Part shown: positions 1-5,469 of the stretch, in pieces
Layout of the letters: the number at the start of each line of letters is the position of its first letter
How positions within the stretch are numbered: the first letter of the stretch is position 1
Assembly (NCBI GenBank): GCA_020024765.1
Contig: JAHHTG010000071.1
Span: 1-5,469, forward strand
Reading direction: 5' to 3'
DNA length: 5,469 bases
From: Thomasclavelia sp.
GTDB taxonomy: Bacteria > Bacillota_I > Bacilli_A > Erysipelotrichales > Erysipelotrichaceae
The notes under the pieces: generated by a model
What the model was told of the DNA's origin: nothing
Seen by the model: the letters and a program-made list of their open reading frames with translations, nothing else
The model's database searches: none
Program-made: the position numbers and the translations under genes

Positions 1-7
1 AAATAAC

Positions 8-922
8 CTATTTCGCATCAAAGAAATTCAAAACATCTTTGTAGACAGTATCATTATCTTCTTCGTTTAGAATTTCGTGGCGCATTTTTGGATAACTGAT
101 AGCTTCGATATTTTGATATCCACGTTCACGCAAATGATTTTGCGAATCTTGCCATTTTGATAATGAACCAATGACTGGGTCATCTTCTCCAGCAATAAAC
201 AGCATTGGCAATTCCGGCTGTTTCATAGCCCAACCTTTTGTATCAAAGACATCAATCATTAGATTGAACAAATTCATAAAACCATTTGTCGTAAATATGA
301 AACCATCAAGTTTATCTTCGTTATAATTTTGAACATTCGTTTGATTAGCACTTAACCATCGATTATTAAGTTTTCCTTCGAAACGTTTATCATGACCGCC
401 AAAAATAACGTTATTCACAAAATTACTGCGATGATGATCACCTTTTAAAGATTTAACCATTTTCACAATTTGAAGGCCAGCTTTTTTAGCCGGATTATCA
501 CATGGTGCACCACAAATGACAATTTTATCAAGGGTATCGTCATATTTTTTAAGATATTTACGACTTACTAATGTCCCCATTGAATGTGAGAATAAATAAA
601 CAGGTATATCTTTAAAGTTTTCGTGAATATATAAATAAATATCATGTAAATCTTCAACAATGAAATCGCTACTTTCATCATAAAAATAGCCTAAGTCTTT
701 TTCGTTTTTAACGCTTTGACCATGGCCTCTATGATCATGAATTATGCATGCATAATGATGCTCACAAAGGAAATTAATAAAATCATAGTAGCGTTCTTTA
801 TGTTCGGCCATTCCATGTGCAAACATGACAACAGCTTTTAGTTTTCCTTCAGGCACGAATAATCTAGCATCAAGCTTTAAACCATCGCTGCTTGAAGTAA
901 TTTTAACGATTTTTTCATTCAT
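8..922 (-). CDS. Alpha/beta hydrolase, lysophospholipase/monoacylglycerol lipase-like (Hydrolase_4 family)
   Basis: This 304 aa serine hydrolase probably cleaves an ester of a lipid such as a lysophospholipid or monoacylglycerol, judging from family resemblance; the real substrate is unknown. The oxyanion-hole region is FAHGMAEHKERY (34-45), followed by IHDHRGHGQS (61-70), typical of the PldB/monoglyceride lipase group. The nucleophile elbow is SHSMG with Ser114; the usual first Gly is Ser112. The acid is probably Asp248 in AGEDDPV (244-250), and the base is His282 in MRHE (280-283). A lid-like insert spans about 145-225. There is no signal peptide or membrane segment, so it is likely cytoplasmic. 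The ATG shares one base with the upstream TAA (TAATG), and its AAGGA site (nine nt spacing) lies within the last codons of the MATE gene, pointing to translational coupling. The TAG stop lies seven bases from the window edge, so any terminator is outside. Confidence 0.9.
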   Translation of the reverse strand: MNEKIVKITSSSDGLKLDARLFVPEGKLKAVVMFAHGMAEHKERYYDFINFLCEHHYACIIHDHRGHGQSVKNEKDLGYFYDESSDFIVEDLHDIYLYIHENFKDIPVYLFSHSMGTLVSRKYLKKYDDTLDKIVICGAPCDNPAKKAGLQIVKMVKSLKGDHHRSNFVNNVIFGGHDKRFEGKLNNRWLSANQTNVQNYNEDKLDGFIFTTNGFMNLFNLMIDVFDTKGWAMKQPELPMLFIAGEDDPVIGSLSKWQDSQNHLRERGYQNIEAISYPKMRHEILNEEDNDTVYKDVLNFFDAK

Positions 923-2226
923 TAAATCATTTCCTTTCTATTCGTGGTTTGATTATTGTAGTGTAGTAACCATAGACTTAAAATTGCAATTAAGAATTGC
1001 GTAACAGCCGTAGCATACCACGTACCATCCAAATCAAATTGCACTGATAAACCAATAATTGCTAATAATAAAATTACAGGTTCAAGATAGATCAAAATAT
1101 ATGCTAATTTATTCTTTTCAGTTGCATAGAAATAACTGATTGTCGTTCTTGAAATACCGACAAAAATTAAACCGATTGTAAAGAAATTCATGGAACGAGC
1201 TACTTCAGCAATAACTTCTTCTGAACCACCAAAGATTAGTGGAATAATGAAACGATAGTGGTATAAAGCCCACATCGATACAATCGCCATAATTGTTGAA
1301 GTAATGTAAGAAATATTACGAACTTTTTTCGCTAAATCATATTCTTTTGCGCCATAGTGAATACTAATTAACGGCTGAGCACCATCGCTAATTCCTTGTA
1401 ACAGCAACATTGCTACACAAATTGCATAACTGATTACAGCATAGGTGCTAAGTGCTAAATCACCACCATATATAAAGGCAGCTTTATTGATAAAAATCGG
1501 TGCAATATTCGGGATTAAAGTTAAACCAAATGGTGAAACCCCAACTTTTAAAATTTTAATAATTAATGGTTTCAAATCAGTGTGCAAATTGGCACGTAAT
1601 TGATAACGGTGAGTATAGAAAAACCACATTGCAAAAGCCATTGAAAAGGCTTGGCCAAGAACACTTGCAATTGCAGCCCCAGTCATACCCCAAGGAATCT
1701 TCCAAACTAATAAATAGTCAAAACCAACATTGCCGACAAATCCCAATATCATTGCAATCATAGCCTCAAATGAACCACCCATATTGCGCATAAATGGTAC
1801 AAGACCAGTTCCTAAAATTTGAAACGGAATACCAATAATGATAATTTTGATATATTCTTCGCAAAGTGATAATAATTCGCCTTCAGCCCCAAAAACCCTT
1901 AAAATCGGTCTAGCAAATGGTATATAAAGAGCAATCAATGCAAGAATAGAAACGTTTAGTAAACCGATTGTTACCCAAAGATAGCGATTGCGTTCCTCAT
2001 GATTACCAGCACCATCTGAAATAGCATAATTAATCGCACCACCAAGACCAATCCCACAGCCTAAGCACTGCATAAGGGATGTTAAAGGAAAGGCGACATT
2101 AATAGCCGCTAAGCCAATATCACCAATACTATTTCCAATAAAATAACCATCAACGATGGCGTACACCCCACTTAAAGCAAAGCCAATCATCGATGGGATA
2201 ACATATCTTAAAAATCGACGATACAT
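922..2226 (-). CDS. MATE-family efflux transporter (multi-antimicrobial extrusion, MOP superfamily)
   Basis: This integral membrane protein has 434 aa and about twelve hydrophobic segments: roughly 8-30, 37-62, 84-104, 122-145, 154-175, 178-204, 222-250, 255-278, 303-322, 340-365, 373-396 and 401-422. These fall in two pseudo-symmetric halves, as in MATE exporters. Family marks are IPSM and VDGYFIG in segment 1 (10-31), the stretch from GNVGFDYLL to GAAIASVLGQ (165-192), and LQGISDGAQPLISIHYGA (276-293) in the second half. MATE proteins export cationic drugs or metabolites using Na+ or H+; the substrate here cannot be read from sequence. The N terminus starts close to segment 1, shorter than in many relatives, but a strong G-rich ribosome site five nt before the ATG supports it. 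It follows licD after 30 nt with no terminator, and its TAA overlaps the next ATG. A glycan-lipid flippase role is possible because Wzx proteins belong to the same superfamily, but the motifs favour MATE. Confidence 0.92.
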   Translation of the reverse strand: MYRRFLRYVIPSMIGFALSGVYAIVDGYFIGNSIGDIGLAAINVAFPLTSLMQCLGCGIGLGGAINYAISDGAGNHEERNRYLWVTIGLLNVSILALIALYIPFARPILRVFGAEGELLSLCEEYIKIIIIGIPFQILGTGLVPFMRNMGGSFEAMIAMILGFVGNVGFDYLLVWKIPWGMTGAAIASVLGQAFSMAFAMWFFYTHRYQLRANLHTDLKPLIIKILKVGVSPFGLTLIPNIAPIFINKAAFIYGGDLALSTYAVISYAICVAMLLLQGISDGAQPLISIHYGAKEYDLAKKVRNISYITSTIMAIVSMWALYHYRFIIPLIFGGSEEVIAEVARSMNFFTIGLIFVGISRTTISYFYATEKNKLAYILIYLEPVILLLAIIGLSVQFDLDGTWYATAVTQFLIAILSLWLLHYNNQTTNRKEMI

Positions 2227-2231
2227 TTTAA

Positions 2232-2244
2232 CCCCCCTTTTTTT
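2232..2244 (-). promoter_or_regulatory. Homopolymeric ribosome-binding region (A7G6) of the MATE gene
   Basis: On the minus strand seven A residues (2244-2238) run straight into six G residues (2237-2232), which are followed by TTAAA and the ATG at 2226. The G-run serves as the Shine-Dalgarno sequence with five nt spacing. It fills most of the 30 nt licD-MATE gap and differs from the AAGGA-type sites used by licD, the epimerase and the hydrolase. Both tracts are prone to replication slippage, which would change site strength or spacing. Confidence 0.6.
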
Positions 2245-2256
2245 GTTTAATAATAA

Positions 2257-3069
2257 TTAGATTTTATAAGCCTCAAAATCATGTTTAGCAACTCGTCGGC
2301 TCACAGGCGGTAACTTCATATAGTCACCATATTTAATTGTAAGAATTTCATGATATTTACGTGGTGCAGGAAAATAATGTCCTTCAAATTCCAGTTCCAC
2401 CATATCTTTAAACCAAGCTTTTGGAAAATAATGGCTCGGTTTGTTCCAACGTTGACAGACATTAGCGACATAAAGACTATCTCCACCTGTACTGTAACGC
2501 ATGGCATTTTTTTCAAGATGTTCAACACAACTTTGAACACTAATATTTAAATATAAACTCTTTAAGAATTTAATTCCGATTTTTTCAATTAAAGGGCAAT
2601 TCTTTTCACTCATACCCTTAACACTTAAGGCGTGTTTATAATAACGATTATGATTAATGATTGAACGAACATGTTTTGGATCTTCACCTATATCATCTAA
2701 GACAAAGATATCAATTGCAACCCCCATTCGATAAGTTGTCGTAAGGTTTTCAATCAAACGATAACGCGTATCTTCAACTTTTGCGAACTCATAAGGAAAA
2801 CTTGCATCCAAACTATGATGTAAAACTCGGCAAGGCGATTGTGTGCCTTGATTAAAAGTCTTGATAAAACGGTCGTAGTCACTACGTAACATCAATAAAT
2901 CAATATCATCATCCCATGGAATAAAACCTTTATGACGTACGGCCCCAATCAACGTTCCATAAGCTAATGCATAAGTAATATCATTTGCTTTGCAAAATTT
3001 ATCGACCTCAATTAAAATGCCCAATTGAACCTGCTTCATTTCTTCTTCTGTTATCTCAACCATTACCAT
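2257..3069 (-). CDS. licD: LicD-family phosphotransferase (glycan phospho-substituent transfer)
   Basis: LicD proteins transfer a phospho-substituent, classically phosphocholine from CDP-choline, onto sugars of teichoic acid, capsule or LPS. Relatives (fukutin/FKRP type) transfer ribitol- or glycerol-phosphate, so the donor is not certain here. The protein is 270 aa from the chosen start, normal for the family. The nucleotidyltransferase-like core is clear: YGTLIGAVRHKGFIPWDDDIDL (37-58), with the metal-binding aspartates Asp53, Asp54, Asp55 and Asp57. It is followed by VAIDIFVLDD (117-126) and the C-terminal signature KYGDYMKLPP (246-255). There is no signal peptide or membrane segment, so it is cytoplasmic or peripheral. 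An in-frame TTG at 3120 would add 17 residues, but it lies in the promoter -35 and has no ribosome site; the ATG at 3069 has AAGGA five nt upstream. No licA, licB or licC partner is present in the window. It is the first gene of a three-gene unit. Confidence 0.92.
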   Translation of the reverse strand: MVMVEITEEEMKQVQLGILIEVDKFCKANDITYALAYGTLIGAVRHKGFIPWDDDIDLLMLRSDYDRFIKTFNQGTQSPCRVLHHSLDASFPYEFAKVEDTRYRLIENLTTTYRMGVAIDIFVLDDIGEDPKHVRSIINHNRYYKHALSVKGMSEKNCPLIEKIGIKFLKSLYLNISVQSCVEHLEKNAMRYSTGGDSLYVANVCQRWNKPSHYFPKAWFKDMVELEFEGHYFPAPRKYHEILTIKYGDYMKLPPVSRRVAKHDFEAYKI

Positions 3070-3074
3070 CCACT

Positions 3075-3079
3075 TCCTT
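3075..3079 (-). promoter_or_regulatory. Shine-Dalgarno site that sets the licD start
   Basis: AAGGA on the minus strand lies five nt before ATG 3069-3067 and 11 nt before a second in-frame ATG at 3063-3061. The first ATG has the better spacing, but initiation at the second (268 aa) cannot be excluded. The upstream TTG at 3120 has no such site. Confidence 0.7.
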
Positions 3080-3091
3080 AGTTTTAAGAAT

Positions 3092-3120
3092 ATCTTAACG
3101 ATTCTATTTAATTTAGTCAA
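3092..3120 (-). promoter_or_regulatory. Sigma-70/sigma-A-type promoter for licD-MATE-hydrolase
   Basis: On the minus strand TTGACT (3120-3115, five of six matches to TTGACA) is followed by exactly 17 bases and TAAGAT (3097-3092, four of six matches to TATAAT). The spacer is strongly AT-rich. Initiation would be expected near 3085, leaving a leader of about 16 nt that still includes the AAGGA site at 3079-3075. It sits two bases beyond the T-run of the preceding terminator, which makes functional sense. No operator-like palindrome is apparent around it. Confidence 0.68.
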
Positions 3121-3122
3121 CT

Positions 3123-3146
3123 AAAAAGGGAGTAATCAAACTCCCT
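3123..3146 (-). terminator. Rho-independent terminator after the epimerase gene
   Basis: Read on the minus strand, GGGAGT (3145-3140), a six-base TTGATT loop and ACTCCC (3133-3128) form a six-pair stem. It extends to seven pairs with A3146 and T3127. The U-run is five bases (3127-3123). The hairpin starts three bases after the epimerase TAA (3151-3149). There is no T-run in the opposite direction, so it should act only on minus-strand transcription. It marks the end of the nucleotide-sugar operon. Confidence 0.85.
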
Positions 3147-3148
3147 AA

Positions 3149-4234
3149 TTATAGATAAAAATCTTTGTACCATTCAGCAAATTTTCTCAAACCATCACGT
3201 AAACTAGTTGAAGGTTTAAATCCAAAATCTGCTTCCAAAGCACTTGTATCAGCATATGTTACAGGAACATCACCTTTTTGCATTGGAACTAATTTCTTAT
3301 GAGTTTCAAAATCATAATCTGCTGGTAATACTTTCGCACGGATTAATTCTTGTTGCAGAATATCGACAAAATCTAATAGATTTTCTGGATTTGAATTGCC
3401 GATATTGTATATAGCATATGGTGGAATTGGTAAACCGTCTTCGCCGTCCATACGAGCCGGCGCTTTTTGCATAACACGTTTAACACCTTCGACAATATCG
3501 TCAATATATGTGAAATCGCGTTTGCAATTTCCATAGTTGAAAATTTCAATCGTTTGACCTTTTAACAATTTATTTGTAAAGCCAAAATATGCCATATCAG
3601 GACGACCAGCCGGACCATATACCGTAAAGAATCTTAGACCAGTTGATGGAATATTGTATAGTTTACTATATGCATGGGCCATTAATTCATTAGACTTCTT
3701 TGTAGCAGCATATAAAGATACTGGATTATCAACCTTATCATCAGTTGAATATGGCACTTTCTTATTTGAACCATAAACGCTTGAAGAAGAAGCGTAAACT
3801 AAATGTTCAACGCCCGTCTTACCATCATCGTAGTTATGGCGACATGCCTCTAAAATGTTATAAAATCCAATTAAATTTGATTCAACATAAGCATCTGGGT
3901 TTGAAATTGAGTAACGAACACCAGCTTGTGCTGCTAAATTGACAACGATATTTGGTTCATATTCTTTAAAGATTGAATCAATCAAAGTTTTATCAGCGAT
4001 ATTTCCTTTGATAAAAATCCAATCATTAGTTGGCAAAGTTTTTAATAAATTATCAATTTCTTTTAAACGATAATCTTTAATAGCGACATCATAATAGTCA
4101 TTTAAATTGTCAATCCCGATAATTTTAATATCATGTTGAGTGCGTAATAATTCAAGGACTAAATTTGAGCCAATAAATCCAGCGGCTCCGGTCACAAGAA
4201 TTGTCTTATTTGTTAGCGATAATTCTGTTTTCAT
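3149..4234 (-). CDS. UDP-glucuronate 4-epimerase (NAD-dependent SDR, CapI/LspL family)
   Basis: This enzyme interconverts UDP-glucuronate and UDP-galacturonate in the cytoplasm, using tightly bound NAD+, and supplies GalA for capsule or teichuronic-type polysaccharide. The 361 aa protein is a complete extended SDR. The NAD-binding motif is GAAGFIG (16-22), followed by the acidic end of strand 2 in DNLNDYYD (42-49). Next come NLAAQAGVRYS (89-99), the active-site strand YASSSSVYG (137-145), and catalytic Tyr165 and Lys169 in YAATK. The blocks RFFTVYGPAGRPDMAYF (191-207) and KRDFTYIDDIVEGV (228-241) are typical of the uronic-acid epimerases rather than GalE or RmlB. The C-terminal block is MQKGDVPVTYADTSALEADFGFKP (338-361 region). 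The start ATG has AAGGA four nt upstream, and only 11 nt separate it from the capF stop, so the two are co-transcribed. A terminator follows its TAA directly. The specificity call comes from motif resemblance; another uronate or pentose 4-epimerase is the main alternative. Confidence 0.92.
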   Translation of the reverse strand: MKTELSLTNKTILVTGAAGFIGSNLVLELLRTQHDIKIIGIDNLNDYYDVAIKDYRLKEIDNLLKTLPTNDWIFIKGNIADKTLIDSIFKEYEPNIVVNLAAQAGVRYSISNPDAYVESNLIGFYNILEACRHNYDDGKTGVEHLVYASSSSVYGSNKKVPYSTDDKVDNPVSLYAATKKSNELMAHAYSKLYNIPSTGLRFFTVYGPAGRPDMAYFGFTNKLLKGQTIEIFNYGNCKRDFTYIDDIVEGVKRVMQKAPARMDGEDGLPIPPYAIYNIGNSNPENLLDFVDILQQELIRAKVLPADYDFETHKKLVPMQKGDVPVTYADTSALEADFGFKPSTSLRDGLRKFAEWYKDFYL

Positions 4235-4245
4235 AAAATCCTTTC

Positions 4246-5442
4246 TTAAACAATTTCAAAAAAGGTATCAGGATGTTTAGGATCAAATTGTTCATTAGCC
4301 CACATCACCGTTACCAAATTTTCTGTCTCACTTAAATTAATAATATTGTGAGTATACCCCGGAAGCATATGAACAGCTTCAATTTTATCTCCACTCACTT
4401 CAAACTCAATGACTTCGTCCGTTCCAACTTTACGTTCTTGAATTAAACCGTGTCCCGATACAACCACAAAAAATTCCCATTTCGTATTGTGCCAATGTTG
4501 GCCCTTAGTAATGCCGGGTTTACTAATATTAATTGATACTTGTCCACAATCAAAACTTTTAAATAATTCCGTAAAACTACCGCGATTATCAACATTCATT
4601 TTTAATGGAAAAATGGTTTTTTCTTTAGGCAAATAGGATAGATAGGTTGAATACAGTTTCTTCACAAAACTATTATTTGGAATCGAAGGAATCATTAAGG
4701 TTTGTGGTTGAGCTTTAAATGATTCCAAATATTTAACAATATCACCTAGAGTTGCATGATGAGTAATTGGTGCAACGCAATAACGTCCATCTTCTTTCAA
4801 AATTGGCTTTAAACCTTCGAATTCACAATGATGTTCACAGCCTTCCAAGGCATCAAACATTTCCTCGATTAAATCATCAATATATAAAAGTTCAAGTTCA
4901 ACACTTGGATCATTAACTGTAATTGGTAAATCATGTGCCATGTTGTAGCAAAAAGTTGCAACCGCACTATTGTAGTTTGGACGGCACCACTTTCCAAAGA
5001 GATTTGGAAAACGATAAACTAGCACTTTTGCACCAGTTTCTTTAGCATAATCAAAGAATAATTCTTCACCAGCTAATTTTGATTTACCATAATCCGATGT
5101 TCCATAGCGGCCAATTAAAGTCGCTTGAATGCTTGATGCTAACATCACAGGGCTTGAATTGTGATGTTTTTTTAAAGTATCTAATAAAGTTGATGCAAAG
5201 CCAAAATTTCCTTGCATAAACTCTTCTTCATTCTTTGGGCGATTTACACCAGCTAAGTTAAAGATAAAATCGCAATCCTTGCAATATGCATCAAGATCTT
5301 CAAGGGTACTATCACGGTCGTATTCATAAATTTCTTCAATTACAATCGAGCGTGTACGATTTTTACCTTCTCGAATATTTTTTAAATTAGCTACAAGATT
5401 TTGTCCAACAAAACCCTTAGCTCCAGTAACTAAAATCTTCAT
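4246..5442 (-). CDS. capF: CapF-type UDP-2-acetamido-2,6-dideoxy-hexulose 3-epimerase/4-reductase (SDR + cupin)
   Basis: This two-domain enzyme takes the 4-keto-6-deoxy sugar nucleotide made by CapE/FnlA-type enzymes, epimerises C3 and reduces C4 with NAD(P)H; a CapG-type 2-epimerase then gives UDP-L-FucNAc. The reaction is known from the family (S. aureus CapF, Pseudomonas WbjC, E. coli FnlB). The protein is 398 aa from the chosen start. Residues 1-200 are a Rossmann SDR domain with the glycine motif GAKGFVG (7-13), the LAGVNRP segment (63-69), SSIQAT (103-108), catalytic Tyr118 and Lys122 in YGKSK, and PNLFGKWCRPNYNS (146-159). A short linker leads to a C-terminal cupin starting near KMNVDNRGSF (281-290). 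Its likely zinc ligands are His316, His318 and Glu323, with His365 in GYTHNI. It is slightly longer than S. aureus CapF (about 370 aa) because of insertions before YGKSK and in the linker. The ATG at 5442 is preferred over the in-frame GTG at 5454, which overlaps the AGGAG. The upstream gene, possibly capE-like, lies off the edge. Cytoplasmic. Confidence 0.93.
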   Translation of the reverse strand: MKILVTGAKGFVGQNLVANLKNIREGKNRTRSIVIEEIYEYDRDSTLEDLDAYCKDCDFIFNLAGVNRPKNEEEFMQGNFGFASTLLDTLKKHHNSSPVMLASSIQATLIGRYGTSDYGKSKLAGEELFFDYAKETGAKVLVYRFPNLFGKWCRPNYNSAVATFCYNMAHDLPITVNDPSVELELLYIDDLIEEMFDALEGCEHHCEFEGLKPILKEDGRYCVAPITHHATLGDIVKYLESFKAQPQTLMIPSIPNNSFVKKLYSTYLSYLPKEKTIFPLKMNVDNRGSFTELFKSFDCGQVSINISKPGITKGQHWHNTKWEFFVVVSGHGLIQERKVGTDEVIEFEVSGDKIEAVHMLPGYTHNIINLSETENLVTVMWANEQFDPKHPDTFFEIV

Positions 5443-5453
5443 TGAGTTAATCA

Positions 5454-5458
5454 CTCCT
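5454..5458 (-). promoter_or_regulatory. Shine-Dalgarno site that sets the capF start
   Basis: On the minus strand AGGAG occupies 5458-5454 and lies 11 nt before the ATG at 5442-5440. The in-frame GTG at 5454-5452 begins on the last G of this motif, so it cannot use it as a ribosome binding site. The next residues after the ATG form the expected Rossmann beta strand (MKILVTG), as in CapF relatives. Confidence 0.7.
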
Positions 5459-5469
5459 AGCGACTAGCT

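Noticed and set aside
112..114. Nucleophile elbow reads SHSMG rather than GHSMG in the hydrolase (protein residues 112-116)
   Set aside because: A small-residue substitution at the first elbow position is tolerated in this family; the catalytic triad is intact, so it is not evidence of a dead enzyme.
1566..1763. Plus-strand open frame of 65 codons within the MATE gene
   Set aside because: It lies antisense inside a clear membrane-protein gene, has low-complexity Gln/Leu composition and no recognisable domain or ribosome site.
2247..2276. Possible second promoter (TTGAGG, 18 bases, TATTAA) in the 3' end of licD, upstream of the MATE gene
   Set aside because: Only four of six matches in each box, within very AT-rich sequence where such matches are common; not strong enough to call.
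2316..2540. Minus-strand frame of 74 codons inside licD in another frame
   Set aside because: Overlaps the well-supported LicD frame entirely and has no independent signals.
2350..2550. Plus-strand open frame of 66 codons opposite licD
   Set aside because: Antisense shadow of the conserved LicD C-terminal coding region; no family resemblance.
3745..3942. Plus-strand open frame of 65 codons opposite the epimerase gene
   Set aside because: Antisense to the catalytic region of the epimerase; composition does not look like a real protein.
5167..5173. A7 run within the capF coding sequence (Lys-Lys codons)
   Set aside because: Short lysine-codon run expected in an AT-rich genome; the frame is intact and nothing suggests programmed slippage.
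5455..5469. Possible 3' end of an upstream gene at the right edge
   Set aside because: Stop triplets occur at 5466-5464 and 5459-5457 on the minus strand, but fifteen bases cannot show which, if any, ends a gene.

Overview
The window is AT-rich and carries five intact genes, all on the minus strand, so transcription runs from high to low coordinates. Clear Shine-Dalgarno sequences, low GC, short intergenic gaps and the protein families point to a low-GC Gram-positive host (Bacillota). The flavour of the sequences suggests a gut-type lineage such as Erysipelotrichia or a relative, but the genus cannot be fixed from this window.

Right half (about 5442 down to 3149): two nucleotide-sugar genes separated by 11 nt. 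They encode a CapF-type bifunctional reductase/cupin enzyme of the UDP-L-FucNAc pathway and a UDP-glucuronate 4-epimerase that makes UDP-galacturonate. This looks like the 3' end of a capsule or exopolysaccharide precursor operon whose earlier genes lie beyond the right edge. It closes with a good intrinsic terminator just after the epimerase stop codon.

Left half (about 3120 down to 8): a second transcription unit begins directly after that terminator. A sigma-70-type promoter (-35 at 3115-3120, -10 at 3092-3097) drives a LicD-family phosphotransferase, a MATE-family membrane transporter and an alpha/beta hydrolase of the lysophospholipase/monoacylglycerol lipase type. The first two genes are 30 nt apart; the last two overlap by one base (TAATG). 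No second terminator is visible between them.

Together the window supplies activated sugars (L-FucNAc-type and GalA) for a surface glycan and an enzyme likely to decorate glycans with a phospho-substituent. The MATE transporter and hydrolase share the LicD transcript but have no proven link to the glycan. I see no RNA genes, mobile elements, CRISPR arrays or repeats, and no clear sign of a novel system. The most useful observations are the compact terminator-promoter junction, two start-codon corrections, and the homopolymeric ribosome-binding region of the transporter gene.
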